NCBI RefSeq assembly: GCF_900102915.1
Contig: NZ_FNGG01000001.1
Span: 868,001-932,000 of the forward strand
Length of the DNA stretch: 64,000 nt
Direction of reading: 5' to 3'
Origin: Salinimicrobium catena
Lineage (GTDB): Bacteria; Bacteroidota; Bacteroidia; Flavobacteriales; Flavobacteriaceae
Below are positions 41,743 through 50,676 of this stretch, piece by piece. Positions within the stretch are counted from its first letter, which is position 1. Every line of letters starts with the position of its first letter. The notes below the pieces were generated by a model that ran no database searches, was not told the origin of the DNA, and worked only from the letters and a program-made list of their open reading frames with translations. A program made the translations under genes and the position numbers.

Positions 41743-42600
41743 TTATGCTCCTACTACTTCTCCGCCGTTCACGTGAATGATCTGTCCCGTCACGTAGCTG
41801 CTGTCATCACAGGCGAGATAGACATATGCAGGCCCAACCTCGCTGGGTTGTCCCGCGCGTCCAAGCGGCACTTTTTTTCCGAATTCTGAAATGTGCTTCT
41901 CGTCAAAGGTCGCGGGTATGAGCGGCGTCCAGATAGGCCCCGGCGCTACACCGTTTACCCGAATATTCCTGTCGGCCAGCATTTTTGACAGGGAACGGGT
42001 AAAAGAAGTTATGGCGCCTTTGGTGCTGGAATAATCCAGGAGATGTTCGCTGCCGCGGTAAGCGGTCACCGAGGTGGTGTTGATGATAGTATCTCCCTCT
42101 TTTAAATGCTTCAGCGCTTCGTTCACTGTAAAGAAATAGGGAAAAATATTGGTCTCAAAGGTTTTTCGCACCTGCCCGGCACTCACCTCCTCGGGTTCTT
42201 CTTTGGGGAACTGCATGGCGGCGTTGTTCACCAGTATGTTGAGTTTTCCGAATTCTTTCACCGTGTCCTGCACCACTTTTTTGCAGAATTTTTCATCCTT
42301 CAGGTCTCCTTCCAAAAGAAGGCATTCAGAACCGGCTTTTTCAACCATCTTTTTGGTTTCGAGCGCATCTTCGTCTTCGTTGAGGTAGACGATGGCTACT
42401 TTGGCGCCTTCCGTGGCAAAATGTACGGCCACACTGCGACCAATTCCGCTGTCGCCGCCGGTGATGAGAGCCACTTTTCCTTTAAGCTTTTCACTTCCCT
42501 TATAGCCGTCGCGGATGATCTCTGGTTCGGGGTGCATTTTTTGCTCCTCTCCGGGTTGTTTCTTCTGTTCCTGCTTCGGAAGGTCCTTTGGTTTGCTCAT
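41743..42600 (-). CDS. SDR family oxidoreductase (general-stress YhdF/YhxC-like)
   Basis: The 285-aa protein has a long polar N-terminal tail (MSKPKDLPKQEQKKQPGEEQKMHPEPE). The SDR core follows with cofactor motif TGGDSGIGRSVA (about 47-58), NNAAMQ, the catalytic Ser in INTTSVTAYRGS and YSSTKGAITSFTRSL (Y-x-x-x-K, about 189-203). The tail plus core is typical of stress-type SDRs in Gram-positives and Bacteroidota. It precedes the SemiSWEET gene directly. The substrate is not known. Confidence 0.92.
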   Translation of the reverse strand: MSKPKDLPKQEQKKQPGEEQKMHPEPEIIRDGYKGSEKLKGKVALITGGDSGIGRSVAVHFATEGAKVAIVYLNEDEDALETKKMVEKAGSECLLLEGDLKDEKFCKKVVQDTVKEFGKLNILVNNAAMQFPKEEPEEVSAGQVRKTFETNIFPYFFTVNEALKHLKEGDTIINTTSVTAYRGSEHLLDYSSTKGAITSFTRSLSKMLADRNIRVNGVAPGPIWTPLIPATFDEKHISEFGKKVPLGRAGQPSEVGPAYVYLACDDSSYVTGQIIHVNGGEVVGA

Positions 42601-42718
42601 GATCTCTGGTTTTATACCTAAAGTTATTGAAGTGTTTTCTGCTGAATTACCTGTTTAAGAAGATTTTAGCGTACCCTTTACAAAGATTAAGGAGACGGGC
42701 CGCTTTCTTAATTTTAAA

Positions 42719-42726
42719 TACCTTTG
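42719..42726 (+). promoter_or_regulatory. -7 promoter box of the HI0933-type flavoprotein gene
   Basis: TACCTTTG fits TAnnTTTG. It lies 23 bases upstream of the TTG at 42750 and downstream of the first in-frame start, which supports the later start. Confidence 0.5.
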
Positions 42727-42749
42727 ACACCGAATTCAAATCTTTCAGT

Positions 42750-43961
42750 TTGCAGACCATAGAACAGGATATCATTATTGTGGGAGGCGGTGCCGCCGGT
42801 TTTTTTACGGCCATCAATGCTGCGGAAAACGATCCTTACGCCAGGATCACTATTCTGGAGAGGGGGAAAGAGGTGCTCAACAAGGTGAGAATTTCAGGCG
42901 GGGGCAGGTGTAATGTGACCCATGCCGAATTCCTTCCGAAGGAATTGACACGCAACTATCCGCGGGGCGAAAAAGAACTGCGGGGTCCCTTTCATTCTTT
43001 CATGACGGGAGATACCATCGAATGGTTTGAGAAGCGGGGAGTGCCGCTGAAGATCGAGGAAGACGGCAGGATGTTCCCGGAATCAAATTCTTCTCAAAGC
43101 ATCATCGATCTTTTTCTGAATGAAACCCGCAGACTGGGAATAAAAATACTGACCAAACGAGCCGTTCAGGACATTCAAAAAGGGGAAAAGTGGCAGGTGT
43201 TTACTTCCCAGGAAGCCTTCACCGCTGAAAAAATTCTGATTGCCACCGGAAGCAATCCGAAAATGTGGAAGATGCTGGAAGATCTGGGACATACTATAGT
43301 TCCCGGCGTTCCTTCTCTCTTTACCTTCAATATCACCGATAAAAGAATCAAGGATTTGCCGGGAGTGGCGACTCCTGCTATGGTAAAGATAAAAGGTGGG
43401 AAACTTGAGACCGAAGGTCCGCTGTTGATAACCCATTGGGGGATGAGTGGGCCGGCAATTCTAAAACTTTCTGCCTGGGGCGCAAGGGAGCTTAGCGATA
43501 GGAAGAATTTTGAGATAGAGGTGAACTGGGTGCACGGACTTGAAAAAGATGAAATTTTCGATCAGCTTCAGGAGTTGAAGATGAACCATGGCAAGCAGCA
43601 GCCATATAAAAATGCTCAGTTCGAACTTCCAAAGAGGTTGTGGCAAAGCCTGGTGGCGGCTGCAAATATTTCCGAAGAAGATAAGTGGGCCGACCTCAAC
43701 AAGAAGCAGATGGAAGAGCTGGCGGGGCAGCTCAGTTCGGGCATTTTTCAGGTACACGGAAAAAGCACTTTTAAGGAAGAATTTGTGACTGCCGGCGGTG
43801 TGGAACTAAAAGAAGTGAACTTTAAAAGGTTTGAAAGTAAGATCCATAAGAACCTGTTTTTGGCGGGGGAAGTGCTCAACATCGACGCCGTTACCGGCGG
43901 TTTTAATTTTCAGAATGCCTGGACAGGCGGATTTCTTGCTGCCAAAGCCATGACAGAATAG
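42750..43961 (+). CDS. HI0933/YhiN family FAD-dependent oxidoreductase (BaiN-like)
   Basis: I use the TTG at 42750, giving about 403 aa that begin seven residues before the FAD motif IIIVGGGAAGFFTAI. A start further upstream would add about 41 residues unlike the family and would lie before the promoter box. Other motifs are KVRISGGGRCNVTH (about 44-57), ILIATGSNPKMW, THWGMSGPAILKLSAWGAREL (about 235-255) and the C-terminal NLFLAGEVLNIDAVTGGFNFQNAWTGGFLAA. Family members are flavoproteins of largely unknown substrate (BaiN reduces bile-acid intermediates in gut clostridia). Confidence 0.88.
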   Translation: MQTIEQDIIIVGGGAAGFFTAINAAENDPYARITILERGKEVLNKVRISGGGRCNVTHAEFLPKELTRNYPRGEKELRGPFHSFMTGDTIEWFEKRGVPLKIEEDGRMFPESNSSQSIIDLFLNETRRLGIKILTKRAVQDIQKGEKWQVFTSQEAFTAEKILIATGSNPKMWKMLEDLGHTIVPGVPSLFTFNITDKRIKDLPGVATPAMVKIKGGKLETEGPLLITHWGMSGPAILKLSAWGARELSDRKNFEIEVNWVHGLEKDEIFDQLQELKMNHGKQQPYKNAQFELPKRLWQSLVAAANISEEDKWADLNKKQMEELAGQLSSGIFQVHGKSTFKEEFVTAGGVELKEVNFKRFESKIHKNLFLAGEVLNIDAVTGGFNFQNAWTGGFLAAKAMTE

Positions 43962-43972
43962 GGCAGAAAATC

Positions 43973-43980
43973 TATCTTTG
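43973..43980 (+). promoter_or_regulatory. -7 promoter box of mvaD
   Basis: TATCTTTG matches TAnnTTTG and stands 14 bases before the mvaD start codon, straight after the preceding gene. Confidence 0.55.
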
Positions 43981-43994
43981 CTGAAACTTTTAGG

Positions 43995-45077
43995 ATGACC
44001 GAACAAGATTTTATTCCGGCAGAATATTCCGCAGAGATCAATGATGGGAAAGTGACCTGGCAAAGCCCCAGCAATATCGCGTTGGTGAAGTACTGGGGAA
44101 AGAAGGAAAACCAGATCCCGGCGAATCCTTCCATAAGTTTTACCCTCGATTCCTGCCGTACCACAACTACGCTGAGCTTTCAAAAAAAGAAAAATGCGGA
44201 GGGATTTGATTTTGAACTCTTTTTTGAAGGAGAGAAGAAGGAATCCTTCAGGCCCAAGATCAGAAAGTTCTTTGAAAGGATCGATGCCTACTTACCATTT
44301 TTGAAGGATTATCGGTTTAAGATCGAAACTTCCAATTCTTTTCCGCACAGCAGCGGGATCGCCTCTTCGGCCAGCGGGATGAGCGCTCTGGCGCTTTGTC
44401 TTATGAGCCTGGAAAAACAACTGAACCCTCAGATAACTTCAGAATATTATAATCGGAAAGCCTCCTTTTTGGCCAGGTTAGGATCAGGAAGCGCCTGCCG
44501 CAGCATAGAAGGCGGACTAGTGAACTGGGGAGAACATAAAAATATTCCTGGAACGAGTGATCTGTATGGGGTGAAATATCCGCATGAGGTTCATAAGAAC
44601 TTCAAAAATTACCAGGATACCATTCTGCTTGTGGATAAAGGAGAGAAACAGGTGAGCAGTACCCTGGGGCATGATCTCATGAATGGGCATCCTTACGCTG
44701 AAAGACGTTTTCAGCAGGCACATGAAAATCTCGATCTTCTTAAAGATGTTTTTAAAAGCGGGGATCTTTCTAAGTTCATAAAGGTAGTGGAAAGCGAAGC
44801 CCTTACCCTTCACGCCATGATGATGACCAGTCAGCCTTATTTCCTGTTGATGAAACCCAAAACTCTGGAGATCATTAACAAGATTTTCGAATTCAGGGAA
44901 CGTACCGGGATGCATTTATGCTTTACGCTTGACGCGGGAGCGAACGTACACCTGCTGTACCCCGAAAACGAGAAAAAAGAGACGCTGGAATTTATCAAAT
45001 CTGAGTTGCTTCAATATTGTCAAAACAACCAGTATATAGCCGATCACGTGGGAGAAGGAGCTGTTAAATTGGCTTAA
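43995..45077 (+). CDS. mvaD: Diphosphomevalonate decarboxylase
   Basis: The 360-aa GHMP-family enzyme has the signature SNIALVKYWGKKENQIPANPSISFTLD (about 21-47), the ATP loop NSFPHSSGIASSASGMSALAL (about 115-135) and GSGSACRSIEGGLVNWGE (about 162-179). The C-terminal FTLDAGANVHLLYP (about 308-321) carries the catalytic Asp. It converts mevalonate diphosphate to isopentenyl diphosphate with ATP. The mevalonate kinase-like gene follows 97 bp downstream, so this is part of the mevalonate route. Confidence 0.93.
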   Translation: MTEQDFIPAEYSAEINDGKVTWQSPSNIALVKYWGKKENQIPANPSISFTLDSCRTTTTLSFQKKKNAEGFDFELFFEGEKKESFRPKIRKFFERIDAYLPFLKDYRFKIETSNSFPHSSGIASSASGMSALALCLMSLEKQLNPQITSEYYNRKASFLARLGSGSACRSIEGGLVNWGEHKNIPGTSDLYGVKYPHEVHKNFKNYQDTILLVDKGEKQVSSTLGHDLMNGHPYAERRFQQAHENLDLLKDVFKSGDLSKFIKVVESEALTLHAMMMTSQPYFLLMKPKTLEIINKIFEFRERTGMHLCFTLDAGANVHLLYPENEKKETLEFIKSELLQYCQNNQYIADHVGEGAVKLA

Positions 45078-45174
45078 AATTTGATTTAATAATTACTGGT
45101 AATAAGGAAGTTGTATATTTGCAATTCCATGCAGAATTCAAGGTGAAGAAAAATTCTTATCTTTACTAAGCCTA

Positions 45175-46125
45175 ATGCAAATCGCTATGAAAGGACCTTT
45201 ATTTTATTCTAAGATTTTGCTCTTCGGAGAGTACGGAATCATCAAGGATTCCAAAGGCTTGTCCATTCCGTATAATTTTTACAACGGGGCTTTGAAAGTG
45301 GATGAAGATCCTTCCGAAGAAGCCAAGAAATCGAACAGGAGCCTGAAGCGCTTTGCAGATTACCTGAAGAACCTGCAGGAAGAAAAGCCTGCTTTGGTGC
45401 AGTTCGATCTTAAAGAGCTGTATGAGGATATCGAAAAAGGGATGTATTTTGATTCCAGTATTCCGCAGGGATACGGAGTTGGAAGTAGCGGGGCACTGGT
45501 AGCGGCCATCTATGACGAGTATGCTGTCAATAAGATCACCGTTCTTGAAAACCTTACCCGCGAAAAACTGCTTAAGCTGAAGGAGATCTTCGGGGAAATG
45601 GAATCCTTCTTCCATGGAAAATCTTCCGGACTTGATCCTTTGAACTCTTATTTGAGTATTCCTATCCTTATCAATTCAAAAGACAATATCGAGCCGGCGG
45701 GAATTCCTAGTCAGACCCGAAACGGAAAAGGAGCTGTATTTTTACTCGATAGTGGATCTGTAGGAGAAACCGCGCCAATGGTGAACATTTTCATGGAAAA
45801 TATGAAGCAGGAGCCTTTCAGAAAAATGCTGAAAGATCAGTTCGTGAAACATACCGATGCATGTGTTGACGACTTCCTGAAGGGTGACGTAAAATCGCTT
45901 TTTGGGAATATCAAGAAACTTTCTCACGTAGTGCTCGATAATTTCAAACCAATGATCCCGGCCCAGTTCCATAAGCTGTGGCAAAAAGGTATCGAGACAA
46001 ATGAATATTATCTCAAGCTTTGCGGTTCAGGCGGCGGCGGGTACATTTTAGGTTTCACAGAAGACATTGAAAAGGCAAGGAAAGCGTTGAAGGATTACCG
46101 TCTGGAAGTGGTCTACAACTTCTAG
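45175..46125 (+). CDS. Mevalonate kinase-type GHMP kinase
   Basis: The 316-aa protein has KILLFGEYGIIKDSKGLSIP (motif 1, about 13-32), the phosphate-binding loop IPQGYGVGSSGALVAAIYDEY (about 97-117), the catalytic-type GKSSGLDPLNSYLSIP (about 148-163) and the C-terminal CGSGGGGYILGF (about 283-294). This layout fits the mevalonate kinase branch found beside mvaD in Flavobacteriia. A start at the ATG at 45187, slightly downstream, is possible. The UbiA gene begins 7 bp after it. Confidence 0.87.
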   Translation: MQIAMKGPLFYSKILLFGEYGIIKDSKGLSIPYNFYNGALKVDEDPSEEAKKSNRSLKRFADYLKNLQEEKPALVQFDLKELYEDIEKGMYFDSSIPQGYGVGSSGALVAAIYDEYAVNKITVLENLTREKLLKLKEIFGEMESFFHGKSSGLDPLNSYLSIPILINSKDNIEPAGIPSQTRNGKGAVFLLDSGSVGETAPMVNIFMENMKQEPFRKMLKDQFVKHTDACVDDFLKGDVKSLFGNIKKLSHVVLDNFKPMIPAQFHKLWQKGIETNEYYLKLCGSGGGGYILGFTEDIEKARKALKDYRLEVVYNF

Positions 46126-46132
46126 GAAAAAG

Positions 46133-47038
46133 ATGGCCACCCTGTCAAAAAAGCGACTTCTTCTCAAAATTTTAAGTTTCATTTCAGTCATAAGGGGTTA
46201 TAACATCCTGGTGCTTGTTATTGCTCAATATTTGACCTCCATGTTCATTTTGTCACCGGACCATCCTTTAGGTCAGGTGCTTTTTGATCCGAATCTATTC
46301 TTCCTGGTGCTTTCTACTGCATCAATAGTGGCGGCGGGATATATCATCAATAACTTCTACGACAGCGAAAAGGACCTTATCAACCGGCCGCAGAAGACCA
46401 TGCTGGACCGTTTCGTGAGTCAGCGTACCAAGCTTTCGGTCTATTTTGTTCTGAACCTTGCCGGAATTTTCTTTGCCAGTTACGTTTCTTTCAGGGCCGT
46501 AGTGTTCTTTTCGATCTACATTTTCGTGATCTGGTTCTATTCGCACCGGCTCAAAAAGATACTATTTGTCAATAACCTTGTGGCTTCGGTGCTCACTATT
46601 ACCCCTTTTTTCGCGGTCTTCGTCTACTACAAGAACTTTGAGACAGTCATTTTTGTTCATGCCACTTTTCTTTATCTCATGATTGTGATGCGTGAACTGG
46701 TCAAGGATCTTGAGAACATGAAAGGCGACCTGGTGCTGGGTTACCGCACCATTCCCATAGTTTACGGGGAGAGGTTAAGCAAAAGCCTTCTTACGGGTCT
46801 TTCGGTGATCTCTTTGATCCCGGTCTACCTGCTTATTACTTATTTTGAAATAGGGGAAATGGACATCTTCTTTTACGGCGTGTTCTTTTTGCTTTTTATC
46901 TTTCTGTTGATCCTTTACTTCAGCAAGGCCAAATGGCAATACCTGCTGCTGCACAACCTGTTGAAGTTCATAATTGTGGCAGGAGTTTTCAGCATTCTAC
47001 TTATCGATATTCAGGCTTTATTGAGCCGGGTTTTTTAG
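46133..47038 (+). CDS. UbiA family prenyltransferase (geranylgeranylglycerol-phosphate synthase-like)
   Basis: The 301-aa polytopic protein has the first Asp-rich motif IINNFYDSEKDLINRPQK (about 71-88) and the second MRELVKDLENMKGDLVLGYRTIP (about 185-207), the Mg-diphosphate sites of UbiA enzymes. Members join a prenyl chain to an acceptor. The location after two mevalonate-pathway genes fits an isoprenoid role, although the acceptor (a glycerol phosphate, a quinone precursor or another) is not settled. Confidence 0.87.
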   Translation: MATLSKKRLLLKILSFISVIRGYNILVLVIAQYLTSMFILSPDHPLGQVLFDPNLFFLVLSTASIVAAGYIINNFYDSEKDLINRPQKTMLDRFVSQRTKLSVYFVLNLAGIFFASYVSFRAVVFFSIYIFVIWFYSHRLKKILFVNNLVASVLTITPFFAVFVYYKNFETVIFVHATFLYLMIVMRELVKDLENMKGDLVLGYRTIPIVYGERLSKSLLTGLSVISLIPVYLLITYFEIGEMDIFFYGVFFLLFIFLLILYFSKAKWQYLLLHNLLKFIIVAGVFSILLIDIQALLSRVF

Positions 47039-47098
47039 ATCTTTTTGTAAGGAGTCGCCACTAAAATTGCTTTTTTCAGCTTTTGTATAACAAAGCTG

Positions 47099-47106
47099 TA
47101 TCTTTG
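47099..47106 (+). promoter_or_regulatory. -7 promoter box of the pseudouridine synthase gene
   Basis: TATCTTTG fits TAnnTTTG and precedes the ATG at 47122 by 15 bases. It lies after a possible earlier TTG start, which argues against that start. Confidence 0.55.
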
Positions 47107-47121
47107 TACAAAATTTTATTT

Positions 47122-48024
47122 ATGAGTAGAAACGACAGGTCATCTGGGAGCAGAGGAGATAGAGCAGGCGGAAGGGCCAAAAGTGGCCGCCAGGGCGGTA
47201 AAGAGCGCAACAAATCGCACGCCCGCGGAAATGCCCCGGTGAACCGAAATGAAAAGGATCCAAAAAGATCAATGTCCCGCGGCAACGCGCCGGTGAAGAA
47301 GAAACAAGCCGGCAGTGAGCTTATGCGGCTTAACAAATACGTGGCCAATGCCGGGATTTGTTCCAGAAGGGATGCCGATATCTATATAGCCGCCGGAAAT
47401 GTTACCGTTAACGGCAAAGTAGTAACCGAAATGGGTTACAAAGTGCAGCTTAACGATGAGGTTAAATTCGACGGCCGCCGCATCAATCCTGAAAAGCCGG
47501 AATACGTTCTTTTGAACAAGCCCAAAGGCTTCTATGTTACCGGCAGCCTTGAAAAGAAGAACCGCACAGTTATGGATCTTATTGCCAACGCATCAAAATC
47601 AAAACTTGATCCCGTTGGGAAACTCGACACCCAGGCTACAGGATTGTTATTGTTCACGAACGATGGTGCCATGGCGAAAAAACTGGCCAATCCTACGAAC
47701 GGCATCAGGCAAATCTACCACCTTGAACTGGATAAGGAATTGGCATACGATGACCTTCAAAAGATCAAAACAGGTGTGAACCTGGAAGACGGTACGGTTA
47801 AGGTTACCGATATCAGCTATGTGGAGAACAAACCTAAAAGGGAGGTAGGGCTTGAAATAAGGAGCACCAAAAATCACATTGTGCAGCGACTTTTCAAAAG
47901 TTTGAACTACGAGATAGTAAAATTGGATCGGGTAGTTTATGGAGGTCTGACCAAAAAAGACCTGCCAAGGGGTCACTGGAGAGTATTATCTAAACAGGAG
48001 ATCATCAACCTGGGGAACATGTAA
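47122..48024 (+). CDS. RluB/RluF-type 23S rRNA pseudouridine synthase
   Basis: From the ATG at 47122 the product is 300 aa. The first 60 residues are disordered and rich in Arg/Gly/Lys, with a repeated RGNAPVN/RGNAPVK unit, a likely RNA-binding extension. Next come an S4 domain (MRLNKYVANAGICSRRDADIYIAAGNVTVNG, about 67-97) and the catalytic domain, with LNKPKGFYVT and PVGKLDTQATGLLLFTNDG (catalytic Asp, about 172-190). It isomerises a uridine in 23S rRNA. A hairpin terminator follows. Confidence 0.92.
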   Translation: MSRNDRSSGSRGDRAGGRAKSGRQGGKERNKSHARGNAPVNRNEKDPKRSMSRGNAPVKKKQAGSELMRLNKYVANAGICSRRDADIYIAAGNVTVNGKVVTEMGYKVQLNDEVKFDGRRINPEKPEYVLLNKPKGFYVTGSLEKKNRTVMDLIANASKSKLDPVGKLDTQATGLLLFTNDGAMAKKLANPTNGIRQIYHLELDKELAYDDLQKIKTGVNLEDGTVKVTDISYVENKPKREVGLEIRSTKNHIVQRLFKSLNYEIVKLDRVVYGGLTKKDLPRGHWRVLSKQEIINLGNM

Positions 48025-48093
48025 ATAAAAATTACAATTTGCTGCCTAAAAACGAGTCCTTTTAAGGCTGTTAATCAGGTGTTTATTGTTACT

Positions 48094-48145
48094 GCCGGAA
48101 AGTTGTTGCTTTGGTGAAAAAAAACCTGCAACTTTCCGGCTTTTT
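48094..48145 (+). terminator. Terminator after the pseudouridine synthase gene
   Basis: The arms CCGGAAAGTTG and CAACTTTCCGG, with a 23-base A-rich loop, are followed by CTTTTT. The rest of the 308-bp gap to the decarboxylase gene contains a candidate promoter at 48284-48314 (TTGG, 19 bases, TACCTTTA) but no gene. Confidence 0.8.
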
Positions 48146-48332
48146 AATACATTTGCTTCAGCTAAGCTAAAATAATGAAATACCTAATGCCGGGAGAATC
48201 AGCCCGGTCTCTGTGTTTATCCTTTCCCGGCTTCGGTTCCTCCGGCAGCCTTAACAAACTTTTATCACCTTATTTTTTTAGCATTGGCTGAGAATTTCTA
48301 CTTTTTTACCTTTAATATATACTACTTAAAAA

Positions 48333-49727
48333 TTGAATACTAAGTACAGCGATTTAATAGACCAGACTTATTATTTCCCCCAGGAAGAATTTAAAGTTGA
48401 AGGGAGTGAATTGCAGTTCCATGGTATCGACTTAATGGAGTTGGTCAAGGAATATGGAGCCCCTTTAAAATTCACTTATCTCCCAAAGATCTCCGAAAAC
48501 ATCAATAAGGCCAAAAAATGGTTCGCAGATGCGCTCGAAAAGAGTAATTACCAGGGCAGTTACAATTACTGTTATTGTACAAAAAGTTCTCATTTTGAGC
48601 ATGTACTCAATGAGGCCTTGAAGAACGACATTCATATCGAAACCTCTTCGGCCGTAGATATCGACATTGTTCAGTCTCTAAAAGAATCTGGTAAGATTAC
48701 AAATGATACTTTTGTGATCTGTAACGGGTTCAAAAGAGACAAGTATATTTCTAACATTGCGAATCTTGTAAATAACGGGCACAACAACTGTATTCCCATT
48801 ATTGATAACTATGAGGAGATCGATCTTCTTACAGAGGCTATTGATGACAAGTTCAAGATTGGGATCAGGATCGCTTCGGAAGAAGAGCCCAAATTCGAAT
48901 TTTACACCTCCAGACTTGGGATAGGATACAAAAACATTGTGCCGTTCTACAACAAGCAGATCAAAGACAACGACCAGGTGGAGCTGAAGATGTTGCATTT
49001 CTTCATCAATACCGGTATCAGGGATACTGCTTATTACTGGAACGAACTTCTGAAATGTCTCAAGGTATACATAAATCTTAAAAGGATCTGTCCTACGCTG
49101 GACAGCCTCAACATTGGAGGCGGTTTCCCGGTGAAGAATTCTCTGCATTTTGAATACGACTACAAGTATATGGTCGAGGAGATAGTGAACCAGATCAAGA
49201 TCGCCTGTGATGAAGCCGAAGTTGACGTGCCGCACATCTTTACAGAATTTGGTTCATTCACCGTAGGCGAAAGCGGCGGAGCTATCTATGAGATCCTTTA
49301 CCAAAAACAGCAGAACGACAGGGAGAAGTGGAATATGATCAACTCTTCTTTTATCACCACGCTACCGGATACCTGGGCGATCAGTAAGAAATTCGTTATG
49401 CTCGCGGTCAATCGGTGGAACGATGAATATGAAAGAGTGCTTTTGGGAGGGCTTACCTGCGACAGTGATGATTATTACAACAGTGAGCAGCACACCAACG
49501 CCATTTACCTTCCGAAGTATAAAAAAGACAAACCGCTGTACATCGGGTTTTTCAATACCGGGGCATACCAGGATACCATTGGAGGGTATGGAGGTTTACA
49601 GCATTGCCTTATTCCGCAACCAAAGCAGCTGCTTATCAACAGGGACGAGAATGGGGAGCTGGAGATCAGCCTTTATCGCGAACAACAGGAGCCTGAGGAT
49701 TTTCTGAAAATCCTGGGTTACAAATAA
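48333..49727 (+). CDS. speA: Arginine decarboxylase (PLP fold III)
   Basis: The 464-aa enzyme starts at a TTG (48333), giving the typical flavobacterial N-terminus MNTKYSDLIDQTYYFPQEEF. It has the PLP lysine in NYCYCTKSSHFEHVL (about 71-85), LNIGGGFPVKN (about 249-259), EFGSFTVGESGG (about 305-316) and the substrate Cys/Asp region GGLTCDSDDYYNSEQ (about 369-383). It is the alanine-racemase-fold type of arginine decarboxylase and produces agmatine. Agmatinase and a deoxyhypusine-synthase-like gene follow in one operon. Confidence 0.9.
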   Translation: MNTKYSDLIDQTYYFPQEEFKVEGSELQFHGIDLMELVKEYGAPLKFTYLPKISENINKAKKWFADALEKSNYQGSYNYCYCTKSSHFEHVLNEALKNDIHIETSSAVDIDIVQSLKESGKITNDTFVICNGFKRDKYISNIANLVNNGHNNCIPIIDNYEEIDLLTEAIDDKFKIGIRIASEEEPKFEFYTSRLGIGYKNIVPFYNKQIKDNDQVELKMLHFFINTGIRDTAYYWNELLKCLKVYINLKRICPTLDSLNIGGGFPVKNSLHFEYDYKYMVEEIVNQIKIACDEAEVDVPHIFTEFGSFTVGESGGAIYEILYQKQQNDREKWNMINSSFITTLPDTWAISKKFVMLAVNRWNDEYERVLLGGLTCDSDDYYNSEQHTNAIYLPKYKKDKPLYIGFFNTGAYQDTIGGYGGLQHCLIPQPKQLLINRDENGELEISLYREQQEPEDFLKILGYK

Positions 49728-49797
49728 TCAGGTAAATTTTTTTGTTATTTTTAATACGTGAAGCAATCAATTTTTAAAAGAATAATTACTGCCAACC

Positions 49798-50676
49798 ATG
49801 AGTAAAAAGAATTACGCCGGCATTCCGGACAAGTATGCACGCTTAGATGACGCAAAAGTAGTTTTGATCCCGGTGCCGTATGATGGGACCAGTACCTGGC
49901 AAAAAGGAGCCGACAAGGGTCCTGATGCTTTCCTGGAAGCTTCGGAAAATATGGAGCTTTTTGACATTGAAACCCGTACCGAGGTGTACAAAAAAGGAGT
50001 TTATCTGGCTCCCCCGGTCACCGAAGATTCTTCGCCAGAAAAAATGGTGGAAGCTGTATACAAGACCACCAAAAATTACCTGAAACAGGAAAAATTCGTA
50101 ACCCTATTTGGAGGCGAACATTCTATTTCTATTGGTTCCATTAGAGCGTTCAACGAAACTTTTGAAGACCTTACCGTGGTACAGATAGATGCGCATGCAG
50201 ATCTTCGGCCCGAATACGAGGGCTCTACCTGTAACCATGCCTGTGCAGTTTACGAAGCCAGCAAGAAGACCAACCTTATCCAGGTGGGAATCCGTTCCAT
50301 GGATATTTCTGAAATGGATCATATGGATGAGAACCAGGTGTACTGGGCGCATGACCTTTATGAGGACTGGATGGATGACGCCATAGGCCAAATGACGCCG
50401 AACGTTTTTATCACCATAGACCTTGATGCCTTTGACCCGTCTATACTGCCGTCAACTGGAACGCCAGAACCGGGAGGAATGTTCTGGTATGAAACTTTGG
50501 AATTTTTGAAGCTCATGTTCAAGAAAAAGAACGTGGTTGGTTTTGACATCGTGGAACTTAACCCTAACGAAAAGGAGAAATCTTCAGATTTCCTTGCAGC
50601 CAAGCTCTACTACAAGATGCTGAGCTACAAATTCAAATATTTAAACTACAACGAAGAAGACGAAGAAGATGAGTAA
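49798..50676 (+). CDS. speB: Agmatinase
   Basis: The 292-aa ureohydrolase has all Mn-binding signatures: GGEHSISIG (about 103-111), QIDAHADLRPEYEGS (about 127-141) and TIDLDAFDPSILPSTGTPEPGG (about 204-225), all matching the arginase/agmatinase family. Together with the preceding decarboxylase it turns arginine into putrescine and urea. It ends in an acidic tail (NYNEEDEEDE) that overlaps the next start by 8 bp. Confidence 0.92.
   Translation: MSKKNYAGIPDKYARLDDAKVVLIPVPYDGTSTWQKGADKGPDAFLEASENMELFDIETRTEVYKKGVYLAPPVTEDSSPEKMVEAVYKTTKNYLKQEKFVTLFGGEHSISIGSIRAFNETFEDLTVVQIDAHADLRPEYEGSTCNHACAVYEASKKTNLIQVGIRSMDISEMDHMDENQVYWAHDLYEDWMDDAIGQMTPNVFITIDLDAFDPSILPSTGTPEPGGMFWYETLEFLKLMFKKKNVVGFDIVELNPNEKEKSSDFLAAKLYYKMLSYKFKYLNYNEEDEEDE

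Noticed and set aside
42106..42621. 171-codon frame on the plus strand
   Set aside because: It is antisense to the SDR oxidoreductase gene and shows no domain.
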